64,000 nucleotides of DNA from NCBI GenBank assembly GCA_029553475.1, contig JAKPKV010000077.1, forward strand, positions 1 through 64,000, given 5' to 3'. Each line of letters begins with the position of its first letter. Position 1 is the first letter of the stretch. The notes beneath the pieces were generated by a model. It worked only from the letters and a program-made list of their open reading frames with translations. It did not search any database and was not told where the DNA came from. Positions 51,879 to 60,312 of the stretch are shown in pieces. The stretch is from Armatimonadota bacterium. GTDB lineage: Bacteria > Armatimonadota > Hebobacteria > CAIYQO01. The position numbers were made by a program, and so were the translations under genes.

Positions 51879-52301
51879 TCACAGCCGCTTGGAAAAGGTC
51901 AACCGCTTCTTATCGTGATCCCGCGTCGCGGAGATGCGCAGGCGGGTGGCGGCGCCGCTGTGCGGGTTGTACTCCGTGGTCCGGTCGGCGGCGCTGCGGA
52001 AATCGGCGAGGGGGATGGTGTATTTTTCATAGCCGGTGACCGCCGGCTGGGTGTAGACGTAGACGGCGCCGCCGCGGGTGCGCAGCTCCAGGCGCAGGTC
52101 GGACAGGGTGGTGTCCGCGCCGTAGCCGAATTCCAGGGTATCGTCCACGATGTGCGCCTGCCAGACCCGGTTCAGCATTTCCATGCGGCTGAACACGAGG
52201 ATGCCGACGAGGGCACAGACCATGACGGCGGCGGAGATGATCGCCTGGCGGCGCTTCGCCGGGGTCAGCGGCTCGCGTTCGGGAAAATCAGGGTCCACCA
52301 C
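51879..52301 (-). CDS. Membrane-anchored protein of unknown function
   Basis: Protein of 140 aa. GTG start at 52301, 4 bases after the ribosome site GGAAGGAGCG and overlapping the end of the DUF1460 gene by 14 bases, so coupled. A cytoplasmic N-terminus of about 20 residues, a membrane helix (about 22-40; IISAAVMVCALVGILVFS) and an extracytoplasmic beta domain (TLSDLRLELRTRGGAVYVYT, YEKYTIPLADFR, AATRLRISATRDHDKKRLTF). No known domain. Context suggests an envelope role with the DUF1460 protein. Confidence 0.65.
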   Translation of the reverse strand: MVDPDFPEREPLTPAKRRQAIISAAVMVCALVGILVFSRMEMLNRVWQAHIVDDTLEFGYGADTTLSDLRLELRTRGGAVYVYTQPAVTGYEKYTIPLADFRSAADRTTEYNPHSGAATRLRISATRDHDKKRLTFSKRL

Positions 52302-53145
52302 GGGGCGCTCCTTCCTGGACGGGGGCGGGCTCGCCGGGCCGCGCGACCTTCATCCCCACGAAGCGCGGGGGGAGGCCGCGCACGTAGCGCTCTAGCGGCG
52401 CCGTCACCACGCGTCCCTCCGCGCTGCCGGCGTGCTGAAGTTGGAGGACGCCGTTTTTCACCCGCAGCAGGCCGACGTGGCCGGCGATGATGCCGGGGGT
52501 GCTGATGACGAAGATCGCGATGTCCCCTTCCTTCATGCGTTGCACCGCCGCGCCTACGGCGTCACGCGGGATGTAGGGCGTCGCCGCCTGCTCGTCCGGC
52601 AGGTCGGTGTTGACGCCTTTGCCGGCGAAGAACGCCTTGCGCGCGATCGTCTTCTCCATCGTCTTCACCGCCTCGCCGCCCACCTCGGCGGTGACGTCGC
52701 GCACGCACCAGGCATTCGCCGGCAGCCAGTCGGAGACGAAGAAGTGGTTCCGCGCGCGGAAATCCACCGCGCCGTCTTTGTAGCGGATGCGGCGCAGCGT
52801 CTCCGCGAACCCCGCCTGGTCTTTCGCCAGCGCCAGCGCGAGCGTCTGCTCCACATAGGTGACGCAGTCCACGCGGCCGAAATCGCAGAGCGGGTCGCCA
52901 TCCGGCACCGCCCCCGGCCCTTCGCCCAGCGGGTCGGCGGCGTAGACGGCATCCACCGCCGCCAGGTCCGCCCAGATGGCGATCCGCTGGCCCAACGGCG
53001 CCGCCCCCACGGTGGTGAACAGCCCCTCCCACTGCTTCGCGGTGAACGCGGCGGGGTTCGTCCGCGGCCCGCCCCCGGCGGCGATGGCGCCGCCCGCGAG
53101 CAGACACGGCAACAGTATGACGAGATAGCGATGGAGGGTCTGCAT
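52288..53145 (-). CDS. DUF1460 N-acetylmuramoyl-L-alanine amidase-like protein
   Basis: Exported protein of 285 aa. Start ATG 53145 follows AAAGGCAGAAACC and opens a signal peptide (about 1-22). DUF1460 features: DCVTYVEQTLALALAK (Cys of an NlpC/P60-like site), FRARNHFFVSDWLPANAW, then GDIAIFVISTPGIIAGHVGLL with the His and a C-terminal HAGSAEGRVVTAPLERYV. In characterised members the fold is a cysteine amidase that cuts muropeptides. The protein probably acts on cell wall peptides in the periplasm or exterior. The gene at 51879 overlaps its end. Confidence 0.85.
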   Translation of the reverse strand: MQTLHRYLVILLPCLLAGGAIAAGGGPRTNPAAFTAKQWEGLFTTVGAAPLGQRIAIWADLAAVDAVYAADPLGEGPGAVPDGDPLCDFGRVDCVTYVEQTLALALAKDQAGFAETLRRIRYKDGAVDFRARNHFFVSDWLPANAWCVRDVTAEVGGEAVKTMEKTIARKAFFAGKGVNTDLPDEQAATPYIPRDAVGAAVQRMKEGDIAIFVISTPGIIAGHVGLLRVKNGVLQLQHAGSAEGRVVTAPLERYVRGLPPRFVGMKVARPGEPAPVQEGAPRGGP

Positions 53146-53194
53146 GGTTTCTGCCTTTAGCATACTCTATCCGGGATGAAGAGGGAATATGCCT

Positions 53195-53344
53195 TCAGCG
53201 TCCCGCGCGGGTGACGGAAAACCGGACAACTCCGTTCGTGGCCTCGTAGGAGAAGGTGCCGGCATATTTTTCGGCCACGCGCAGGAGCGGCGGGGGCGAA
53301 ATCACGTACCAGCGATAGGGTGTTCGCTTTGGTGGGCTGTTCAT
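53195..53344 (-). CDS. Possible small protein
   Basis: Possible 49-aa product MNSPPKRTPYRWYVISPPPL, then LRVAEKYAGTFSYEATNGVV and RFSVTRAGR. The stretch AEKYAGTFSYEATNGVVRFS reads like the last strands of a beta-domain. The start ATG 53344 has GGAAG 9 bases upstream. It may be the tail of a decayed gene, cut by the repeat at 53360. No hydrophobic segment or known family. Confidence 0.35.
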   Translation of the reverse strand: MNSPPKRTPYRWYVISPPPLLRVAEKYAGTFSYEATNGVVRFSVTRAGR

Positions 53345-53359
53345 CGGTCGGCTTCCGTC

Positions 53360-53463
53360 CCCCGGATGCACATCCGGGGCTAGAGCCACGGCGTCCACCT
53401 CCGTGGACTGGCCGGAGCGGGCCGACGGACCGGATACCGAGCAACGCGGGAGTCATGTGGCAA
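53360..53463 (-). repeat. Dispersed repeat of about 105 bp, copy 2 (inverted)
   Basis: Reverse complement of the 22206-22314 repeat over about 105 bases with a few changes (shared CGGTATCCGGTCCGTCGGCC and AGTCCACG-AGGTGGAC). The 53146-53740 spacer (595 bases) also contains the small ORF above, a CTCTGCGCGCTCCGCGACCT tract (53519-53552) and the purM upstream repeats. Confidence 0.85.
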
Positions 53464-53651
53464 AGAGTATGCATCGGGATCACCGCATGACCCTCCGGAC
53501 GAGAGTACGATACACAACTCCTCTGCGCGCTCCGCGACCTCCGCGGTGAACAACAAAAGGCGCACCGCGTCATTCCTTCGGCGACAGACCCAGTATACCA
53601 CAGTCAGCTAGAGGCTCAACGCGGCCTGACGACGAATGCATCGCCGCTCCT

Positions 53652-53669
53652 GGCAGGAACCCTCCCGCC
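53652..53669 (+). promoter_or_regulatory. GGCAGG-type upstream module of purM
   Basis: GGCAGGAACCCTCCCGCC, matching 14904-14922 upstream of the GH42 gene; 72 bases before the purM ATG. Confidence 0.4.
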
Positions 53670-53682
53670 GCGCGTGCAATTA

Positions 53683-53705
53683 AGAAACTGTTTCAGAAGT
53701 CTGCG
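53683..53705 (+). repeat. 23-bp GAAACTGTTTC...GTCTGCG element, copy 3
   Basis: Identical to 36585-36607 and to the inverse of 26683-26705. Followed by CGCCGTC, which matches the inner side of the right end of the 172-bp palindrome. It lies 35 bases before the purM start, in the direction of the gene. Confidence 0.9.
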
Positions 53706-53740
53706 CCGCCGTCGGGCGGGGGCGGGGAAAGGTCGGACGC

Positions 53741-54781
53741 ATGACGGAGCAGCCATCGTATACCTATCGCGACGCGGGCGTGGATATTGACGCCGGGGAA
53801 GAGGCCGTGCGCTTGATGAAGGCGCACGTGCGCGCCACCTTCACGCCGTCGGTGCTGGCGGAGCTGGGCACCTTCGGGGCGATGTTCGCGCCGGATTTGA
53901 CCGGGTACAGCGCGCCGGTGCTGGTGAGCAGCGCGGACGGCGTGGGCACCAAGCTGAAGGTCGCCTTCCTCGCCGACCGCCACACCACCGTCGGGCAGGA
54001 CCTGGTGAACCACTGCGTGAACGACATCCTGGCGCAGGGGGCGCGGGCGCTGTTCTTCATGGATTACTACGCCACCGGCCGGCTGGACCCGCCGGTCGCC
54101 GCGCAGGTGGTGCAGGGGCTGGCCATCGCCTGCCGGGAAAACGGCTGCGCGCTCATCGGCGGAGAGACGGCGGAGATGCCGGACATGTATACCCCCGGCG
54201 AATATGATCTGGCCGGCTTCATCGTCGGGCTGGTGGACCGCGACCGCGTGGTCACCGGCGCGGAGATCGCCCCCGGCGATGCCGTCATCGGCCTCGCCTC
54301 CAACGGCCTGCACACCAACGGCTACTCGCTGGCGCGGACGCTGGTCTTCACCGTGGCGGGGCTGACGGTGGCCGACATGCTCCCCTGGGGCGTCAGCGTC
54401 GCGGACGAGCTGCTGCGCGTCCACCGCGCCTACGCCCCCGCCGTGCATCCGCTGCTGGCGGACGGCCTGATACGAGGGATGGCGCACATCACCGGCGGCG
54501 GCCTGCCCGGCAACCTGGTGCGCAGCCTGCCCGCCGGCCGGCGCGCCGTGCTCGACGCCGCGAGTTGGAGCGGCCAGCCGATCTTCGACTTCCTGATCCG
54601 GACCGGCAACGTCCCCCGCGCCGACGCCTACCGCGCCTTCAACATGGGGGTGGGCTTCACCCTGGTCGTCCGCGCCGCTGACGCGGAGACCGTGCTGACC
54701 CGCCTGCGCGCGAGCGGCGAAACCGCCTGGCGCATCGGGGAGGTCGTCGCCGGCGCACGCGGCGTGGAAATCCGGGCGTGA
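53741..54781 (+). CDS. purM: Phosphoribosylformylglycinamidine cyclo-ligase
   Basis: AIR synthetase of 346 aa, fifth step of de novo purine synthesis (FGAM to AIR with ATP). Typical PurM sequence: YRDAGVDIDAGEEAVRLMK, SSADGVGTKLKVAF, VNHCVNDILAQGARALFFMD, LIGGETAEMPDMY, DAVIGLASNGLHTNGYSLAR and HITGGGLPGNLVRSLP, with the full length of about 345 residues. Start ATG 53741. Translation probably uses GGGGAAAGGTCGGACGC. No other pur gene is near; the 23-bp dispersed element precedes it. Confidence 0.95.
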   Translation: MTEQPSYTYRDAGVDIDAGEEAVRLMKAHVRATFTPSVLAELGTFGAMFAPDLTGYSAPVLVSSADGVGTKLKVAFLADRHTTVGQDLVNHCVNDILAQGARALFFMDYYATGRLDPPVAAQVVQGLAIACRENGCALIGGETAEMPDMYTPGEYDLAGFIVGLVDRDRVVTGAEIAPGDAVIGLASNGLHTNGYSLARTLVFTVAGLTVADMLPWGVSVADELLRVHRAYAPAVHPLLADGLIRGMAHITGGGLPGNLVRSLPAGRRAVLDAASWSGQPIFDFLIRTGNVPRADAYRAFNMGVGFTLVVRAADAETVLTRLRASGETAWRIGEVVAGARGVEIRA

Positions 54782-54959
54782 AGGGTTCATCTCGGGGGCA
54801 CGCCCTCCCGTCCGTCGTGCGGCACGCATGGGGGGCAGTCTCCCCCGTTTCGCAAACGCGACCGGGTGGAAACGCGGGCGGGATGGACCCAACCGGAGCA
54901 GTCGTCGTTTCACGGGCCGCCGATCACGGTAGAATTTCTGGCGAACGGAGAGTCGTCGT

Positions 54960-57017
54960 ATGTCATCACCGATACCATCCACGCGGCCGCTGCGGGCGGC
55001 GTGTTGCGTCCTCATCGCCCTCGGCCTGCTGGCGGCCGCCTACGCGCTGGCGCTGCGCGTGAAGGCGGAAGCCTCCGCGCGCGCGGTGGAGATCGTGGTG
55101 GATTACCACGAAGCCGTCGCCCTCGCCGGCGCCGAAGGCGTGCCGCTGACGCGCGTGCTGAAGGAGGTGAAAGCGGCCGGCGCCACCGCGGTGGCCGTGC
55201 AGGAAGACACGCTGAACACGCTGGAAGCGCAGGGGGAGATCACCTTCGGCGCCCGCCCGACCGTGCACTACGCGAGCGCCTGGGCGCCGCAGGATCAGGT
55301 CTTCTCCATCGAGACGCCGGGGAATATGGACACCCTCACCTTCGTCTACGACGGCCTGAAGCGCGGCTACCCCGAGGCGAATCTCCATGACCAGCGCCCC
55401 TTCCGCATTCTCGTGCGCGGCGACCGCGGCGAGGTGGCGGATATTGGCCTCGGTCTCTCCGCCGGGAAAGTACGGTTCATCAGGCAGAACGGCCTGCGCG
55501 TGGTGGCGCGGCTGCGCGGCAGCCCGGCGCTCAACGCAACGAGCCTGGCGGCGTCAGTGGAGCAGGTGGCGCGCATCCTCGGCCAGCGCGGCGAATCCTG
55601 GGAGATGCCGGTCGAGACCGCGGTCGCCCAGCCGGAGACGCAGCGCGGCATCGTCATCTTCGACGGCGACACCATCCCCGGCTACCGCGCGCTCATCCCC
55701 GATCTCGCCGTGCAGCTCTCCCAGCTCGGCCTCGTCTATGGCGCGGTGGAGTTCGCCAAACAGAAAGGCGACGTCGCGCTGGGCACGGCGCTGGGCGGCC
55801 AGCTCGTGCGCGTGCACAGCATCTCCCGCGAGGAGCTCGCCACCATGATGCCCGCCGAAGCGGTGGGGCGTTTCGGGCTGGCGGTGAAGGACCGCAACAT
55901 CCGCGTGCTCTACGTCCGCATCCCGCCGGTGGTGGGGACAACCAGCCGCATCGCGGGCGCCGCGACGTATCTCGCCGCCATCAAGGGGGAGATACAGAAG
56001 GGCGGTTTCACCGTCTCCGAGACGAAACAGGCGCATCCCTTCACCCGCCTGCACCTGCCGCCGGTCGCGCTGGCGATGCTGTTTGCCGGCGCGGGCGCGG
56101 CGTTCTTCCTCTGGATCATCAGCGTGCTGCCGGCGGACTGGCCGCGGCCGTGGGGGACGGTGGGCCTGATCGCGCTGGTCATCGGCGTCGTGACCGCCTT
56201 CGCGCTGGCCTTCGTCAATCCCGATCTGGGGCGCATGGGCTTCGGCATCGCGGCGGCGGTCGCCTTCCCGCTGCTCGCGCTCACCGGGGCGTATCGCGAG
56301 ATGCAGCGGCTCACGGGGGCCGGCGACCGGCGCCGCTGGCGCGCCGTGCGCGCGCTGCTCGTCACCACCGCCATCACCGTGCTCGGCGGGCTGCTCATCG
56401 CCGCCATGCTGGCGGAGGGTCGCTACCTGGTGAAGATCACCCAGTTTGTCGGGGTGAAGCTGGCGCTGGCAGCGCCGCTGCTGCTGTTCGGCCTGCTGCT
56501 GGCCGCAGACGGCCTCGCCCGCGCCGGGGAGAGTTTTGCCGCGTGGCGGGCGCGCGTCACCGCGAATCTACAGGGCTTTTTCCATCAGCCGCTCTACCTC
56601 TGGGGCATCATCGTCGCCGGCGCCGCGCTGGTGGTGGTGGCGCTCATGCTGGCGCGCTCTGGCAATGACGGCGGCGTGGGGGTCAGCGAGCTGGAGCTGC
56701 GCGTCCGCGCGCTGCTCGATCAGACGCTCGTCGCCCGCCCGCGCACCAAAGAGTTCCTGCTCGGCCATCCCCTCTTCCTGCTCGGCATGGCCGCGGCCAT
56801 GCGCAACCTGCGCCCGCTGGCGATGATCCTCCTCCTCGGCGGCGCCATCGGCCAGGTGGACGTGCTCAATACCTTCTGCCACGCCCACACCCCCGTGCTG
56901 CTCTCCCTGCTGCGCGTCGTCAACGGCCTCGGGCTCGGCGTCATCCTCGGCCTCATCGCCATCCTCCTCCTCTTCCCCCGCCAACCCGCGGCGGTGAAGA
57001 CAACGGTGGAAGCGTAG
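54960..57017 (+). CDS. DUF5693 membrane protein
   Basis: Membrane protein of 685 aa. One N-terminal membrane helix (about 10-28) precedes an extracytoplasmic domain with DUF5693 hallmarks: IVVDYHEAVALAGAEGVPLT (about 44-63), KEVKAAGATAVAVQEDTLNT and PAEAVGRFGLAVKDRNIRVL, YVRIPP. About eight to ten membrane helices follow (from about 365 to 675). DUF5693 proteins occur in Firmicutes and Armatimonadota; their function is not known, and in Firmicutes they often sit beside csaB/S-layer linkage genes. Here it follows purM after a 178-base gap. Start ATG 54960 with GGAGAG. Confidence 0.85.
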   Translation: MSSPIPSTRPLRAACCVLIALGLLAAAYALALRVKAEASARAVEIVVDYHEAVALAGAEGVPLTRVLKEVKAAGATAVAVQEDTLNTLEAQGEITFGARPTVHYASAWAPQDQVFSIETPGNMDTLTFVYDGLKRGYPEANLHDQRPFRILVRGDRGEVADIGLGLSAGKVRFIRQNGLRVVARLRGSPALNATSLAASVEQVARILGQRGESWEMPVETAVAQPETQRGIVIFDGDTIPGYRALIPDLAVQLSQLGLVYGAVEFAKQKGDVALGTALGGQLVRVHSISREELATMMPAEAVGRFGLAVKDRNIRVLYVRIPPVVGTTSRIAGAATYLAAIKGEIQKGGFTVSETKQAHPFTRLHLPPVALAMLFAGAGAAFFLWIISVLPADWPRPWGTVGLIALVIGVVTAFALAFVNPDLGRMGFGIAAAVAFPLLALTGAYREMQRLTGAGDRRRWRAVRALLVTTAITVLGGLLIAAMLAEGRYLVKITQFVGVKLALAAPLLLFGLLLAADGLARAGESFAAWRARVTANLQGFFHQPLYLWGIIVAGAALVVVALMLARSGNDGGVGVSELELRVRALLDQTLVARPRTKEFLLGHPLFLLGMAAAMRNLRPLAMILLLGGAIGQVDVLNTFCHAHTPVLLSLLRVVNGLGLGVILGLIAILLLFPRQPAAVKTTVEA

Positions 57018-57060
57018 GGAAGAGAGAACCGCAGATTACGCAGATTTGCGCAGATAGATT

Positions 57061-57094
57061 GGAAAAGGGAAGGCGATAGCGCCTTCCCTTTTCC
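57061..57094. terminator. Strong 15-bp hairpin terminator
   Basis: Stem GGAAAAGGGAAGGCG / CGCCTTCCCTTTTCC with loop ATAG, followed by a T/C-rich run. It lies between the convergent DUF5693 and AGE-epimerase genes and probably ends both. A CGCAGATTACGCAGATTTGC tract precedes it (57031-57055). Confidence 0.75.
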
Positions 57095-57178
57095 CTATTC
57101 CTTTTCCGCCCATTCTCTAGCCCAGGGCAACGCCCGGGGAGCCGTCCCCCATCCGCGCACTCCGCGGTTCCCCCCGTG

Positions 57179-58351
57179 TCACCCCATCTCCTCCAGAAAG
57201 CGCATCCCCATCAGCAGGCCGCGCGGCAGGTGAAAACAGCCCTTCCATTTGCCGCCTTTGAGCGGCAGCAGCACCTCGCCGCGGCGGTTCAGATAGCCGT
57301 ACCACTCGCCGTATTCGGGATCGGGAAAATGCAGCCAGGTGTAGGCGTGCACCTGGTCGTACCACGCCTTCAGGCTCTCGCGGCCCGTCAGCTTATAGCC
57401 GAGGATGAGCCCCACCAGCGTCTCCACGTGCACCCACCAGAGTTTCTGGTCCCACTCAAGCTGCTGCGGCGGCTTTCCGAAGGCGTCCAGGAAGTAGAAG
57501 ATGCCGCCATACTGCTCGTCCCAGCCGAAATCGAGCTGGTCTTCCAGGGCGTCGGCGGCGCGTTCCACCATCGCCCGGTCGCCCAGTTGATCGGCGGCGT
57601 GCATCACGAACCACATCGCCTCGATACCGTGGCCGGGGTTGATGAGGCGGCCGTCGAAGGTATCGGGGTGGCTGCCGTCCGGGGCGACGTTTTCGAAGAT
57701 GCGCTCCATCTCACGGTCCACGAAGACGTCCATCACCTCGCGCAGCTGCTCGCGGATCGTCGCCGCCACCGGGTAGTCAGGGATCGAGCCGCCCAGCTCG
57801 ATGGCCAGGTTCACCGTGATCATCGGCAGCACCATCGAGCGCATCGGCCGCGTGCCCGGCACGATCTTGTTGTACGGCCCCTTCGGATTCTCCCAGCGGG
57901 CGAGGATGCGCTCGAAGGTGCGCACGGCGATCTCCGTCGCCCACGCCTCGCCGCTCGCTCGGCCGAATTCCGCGAACGCCATCGCCGCGAAACAGTCGGC
58001 AAAGATGCTGTAGGGCTGCACCAGCGGCGCGCCGGCGCGGTTAAGGGAAAAATACCAGTCGCCCGCCGCGTCCCGCCCGTGCGCGGCGAGGAAGCGCGCC
58101 CCCAGCGCCGCCATCTCCAGCCACGCGGGCCGCGCCTCCAGCGCGTTGAAAAACTTGGCGAACATCCACACCTGCCGCGCCTGCAGCCAGACGAACTTGT
58201 CCGTGTCGAAGACGCTCCCGTCGCGGTTCAGGCAGGTGAAATATCCGCCGTATTCCCGATCCGGCGAGTGCCGCTCCCAGAACGGAATCACGTCCTCCAG
58301 CAGCGCCCCGGCATACTGGTCGCGCAGTTTTTTCGGATTATCGAGCAGCAT
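57179..58351 (-). CDS. N-acylglucosamine 2-epimerase (AGE) family protein
   Basis: Protein of 390 aa with the (alpha/alpha)6-barrel of the AGE/CE/YihS family. These isomerise N-acetylglucosamine and N-acetylmannosamine, cellobiose, or mannose and fructose. Motifs: FWERHSPDREYGGYFTCLNR, FVWLQARQVWMFAKFFN, PGHGIEAMWFVMHA (His, Glu), WDQKLWWVHVETLVGLILGY and PKGPYNKIVPGTRPMRSMVL. The GGYFTC and RQVWMF segments are shared by sugar epimerases of this family. Start ATG 58351 follows GGGAGG at 8 bases. No signal peptide. Substrate not assignable; neighbouring hydrolases suggest released sugars. Confidence 0.86.
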   Translation of the reverse strand: MLLDNPKKLRDQYAGALLEDVIPFWERHSPDREYGGYFTCLNRDGSVFDTDKFVWLQARQVWMFAKFFNALEARPAWLEMAALGARFLAAHGRDAAGDWYFSLNRAGAPLVQPYSIFADCFAAMAFAEFGRASGEAWATEIAVRTFERILARWENPKGPYNKIVPGTRPMRSMVLPMITVNLAIELGGSIPDYPVAATIREQLREVMDVFVDREMERIFENVAPDGSHPDTFDGRLINPGHGIEAMWFVMHAADQLGDRAMVERAADALEDQLDFGWDEQYGGIFYFLDAFGKPPQQLEWDQKLWWVHVETLVGLILGYKLTGRESLKAWYDQVHAYTWLHFPDPEYGEWYGYLNRRGEVLLPLKGGKWKGCFHLPRGLLMGMRFLEEMG

Positions 58352-58371
58352 GGAATGTACCTCCCACATCA

Positions 58372-58392
58372 ATCGTCATCGTAATCGCTAAA
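58372..58392. repeat. (TCGTCATCG)-type tract T5
   Basis: ATCGTCATCGTAATCGCTAA, then ATCGC, starting 21 bases before the AGE start codon. It faces T6, with which it can pair across 190 bases. Confidence 0.7.
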
Positions 58393-58580
58393 TCGCTTCT
58401 CTTGGCTGGCGAGACGCCGTCGGGCCGAGAACCATGCGCAAAAGTTCGTCTTTGGACGGTTACGGAGCCTACGCGCGGACTCCCACATACCTCTCGCGCG
58501 TAACCTCTGCCCCTGTCAAACTAACCTTTGTGTCTTCCCTTCTTCCCAACTTCGTGTTGAAACCGCACGGAGCCGGCCCC

Positions 58581-58637
58581 GATTGCGATGACGACGACGA
58601 TGACGATGACGAGTACGACGACGATTACGATGACGAT
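58581..58637. repeat. (GATGACGAC)n-type tract T6
   Basis: GATTGCGATGACGACGACGA, then TGACGATGACGAGTACGACG and ACGATTACGATGACGATT. It runs into the 3' end of the 58625 gene, whose last codons (SSS stop) are formed by it. Confidence 0.85.
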
Positions 58638-59740
58638 TTGGTCAGCGCCTGATACACCCCCACCAGAAACGCCCGGTTATCCGCCTGCACGTAGTCCAGC
58701 TCCCCGCCCATGCGGTGGAAGGTTTTGCAGAAGCGCAGGTAGTAGGCGGGGTGATCCATCGGCGGCTCGCCGGCGCGCCAGTCCCAGTCGCCGCCGGCCT
58801 GGATATCGTTGACCACCAGCAGGTAGTCGGTCAGCGGCGGGCCGATCTGCCGCGCCAGGTTGTTCGCCATGGAGAGCGATTTTTCAAAGATCATCGGCGC
58901 CATGATGGCCGAGCCGACGGTGAGATGCACGCCCCCGGTGAGGCGGCTCACGCTGTCAGCGTAGCTGAGGAAATCGCGCACCGCCGCGCGGCCGATGACG
59001 CCGCCGCTGTTCAGCGGGTGGGTGTAGATGATGTCGTAGCCGATGCCCGGATGCACGGTGAGCGGCACCCCCACCCGCGCCGCCGCCGCCTGCACGCTGA
59101 AGCGCTGGTGCGGGTGCGGCACGCGATAGTGGCCGGGCTCGACGCCGCCGGTGGTGATGAGCGCCAGCGCATCGGCCAGCGCGCCCAGCGTCTCGTCGGG
59201 GGCCTCCGTCGCCGCCAGCGCCGCCAGCTGCGCGCGCAGCGCGGCGGGCGGCGGGATCTCCAGGTGCTCCTCGGCGATGAGCGCCCCCACCGACGCGCCG
59301 TACCCCAGGCCGTCCAGCCCGCCGGCGGCGAGGGCCAGGTTGATCCAGCGCCCCGTCTCCTCCCAGGTGCCGAATTGCCCCCGCGCCACGTTCGCCCGCA
59401 CGTCCTCGCTGCTGCGCCCCAGATAGGCGAACTCCCAGTCGTGGATGGAGCCGGCGCCATTGGTGGCCAGATGCGTCACCCAGCCCTCCTCGAGGAGCGC
59501 GATGAGCACCGGTCCCAGCCCGTTCTTGATGAGGTGCGCGCCGTAGGTGAGCATCACCGGCCGGTCCTGCGCCCGCGCCGCGCGAATGCGTTCTACCAAT
59601 CGCGCCACCTGCCCCGCCTGATGCGGCGGCAGCGCCGGCGCCGGCCCGTCGGGCCGCACGGCGATCTCCGCGATGGCGAGCTTGCTCACGCGCTCGCGCA
59701 GCGGATGCATCTGCAGTTGTCGGCGATTCAGGCGCGGCAT
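58625..59740 (-). CDS. Deoxyhypusine-synthase-like family protein
   Basis: Protein of 371 aa. Start ATG 59740 is 9 bases after GGAGG, and the family-like N-terminus begins there. Conserved core: PVMLTYGAHLIKNGLGPVLI, THLATNGAGSIHDWEFAYLG, SSEDVRANVARGQFGTWEET and VHLTVGSAIMAPMIFEKSLS. The GA(G)-x-HD and TSED-like pattern and the GSAIM block are shared with the bacterial relatives of deoxyhypusine synthase, an NAD-dependent aminobutyl transferase. Bacteria lack eIF5A, so the substrate is unknown (perhaps a polyamine). The catalytic lysine of true DHS cannot be placed. Last residues are encoded by repeat tract T6. Confidence 0.65.
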   Translation of the reverse strand: MPRLNRRQLQMHPLRERVSKLAIAEIAVRPDGPAPALPPHQAGQVARLVERIRAARAQDRPVMLTYGAHLIKNGLGPVLIALLEEGWVTHLATNGAGSIHDWEFAYLGRSSEDVRANVARGQFGTWEETGRWINLALAAGGLDGLGYGASVGALIAEEHLEIPPPAALRAQLAALAATEAPDETLGALADALALITTGGVEPGHYRVPHPHQRFSVQAAAARVGVPLTVHPGIGYDIIYTHPLNSGGVIGRAAVRDFLSYADSVSRLTGGVHLTVGSAIMAPMIFEKSLSMANNLARQIGPPLTDYLLVVNDIQAGGDWDWRAGEPPMDHPAYYLRFCKTFHRMGGELDYVQADNRAFLVGVYQALTKSSS

Positions 59741-59753
59741 CGCACAACACCTC

Positions 59754-59776
59754 CGGCAGGAAAATTCGACCTGCCG
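59754..59776 (-). promoter_or_regulatory. GGCAGG...CCTGCC hairpin upstream of the 58625 gene
   Basis: CGGCAGG-TCGAATTTT-CCTGCCG on the minus strand, a perfect 7-bp stem that abuts the GGAGG ribosome site (59750-59754). Counted with the upstream modules found elsewhere. The stem could hide or expose the ribosome site. Confidence 0.5.
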
Positions 59777-59794
59777 CCGCGCCCTCCTCTTTCC

Positions 59795-59898
59795 GGTCCC
59801 GCTGGGACTGACTCCGCATGGCCGAATACGCACTCGGCAGCATCGCCGCCGCCCCGTGTCGGGCGCCGCCCAGCCCTACCATGCGGAGTCTGTCCCTT
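59795..59898 (+). repeat. 104-bp inverted repeat of the 60-kb mosaic, left
   Basis: Pairs with 60313-60417. Both carry the same palindromic blocks GACTCCGCATGG and ATGCGGAGTC. Confidence 0.88.
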
Positions 59899-60116
59899 CC
59901 GCGCTGAAGGAAACATATGCCTGGCAAAAAGAACAAACGTATGCTCTACTGCCGCCTGGACCGTGACGTGCTTTGTAGTCCGCGCCCTCCGCGGCGCGTG
60001 GTGACGCATTGCTCCACCGTGCCCGATGCTAGTGTTGTCGGACACGGTGTCGCCTTTTGGTCACACGCGCCGCGGAGGGCGCGGACTACCGAGGGCGCGG
60101 CGCCGCCCACTCCATG

Positions 60117-60190
60117 GGGTGATACACGGCCCCACCGAACAGCGCCGTCTGTTGGTCGTGCGCCACGCAACGAAGTGGAGTAGCGCCGCC
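60117..60190 (+). repeat. Dispersed 75-bp repeat, copy 2
   Basis: Direct copy of 6560-6635 (shared CAGCGCCGTCTGTTGGT and GTGCGCCACGCAAC). Confidence 0.8.
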
Positions 60191-60312
60191 GACAATCGCA
60201 TCACGGCCCCGTGTGCGGCACAGACGGTTCGCTGTTCATGCTGGGACGGCGCCTCCGCTCGGACGGCAGGGAGGCTACCGAGTGCGTATTCGACCATGCG
60301 GGACCGGGGCGA

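Noticed and set aside
53195-53344. Possible small secreted or regulatory peptide
   Set aside because: Kept only as a low-confidence feature; it has no signal peptide or known motif and may be a gene remnant next to a repeat.
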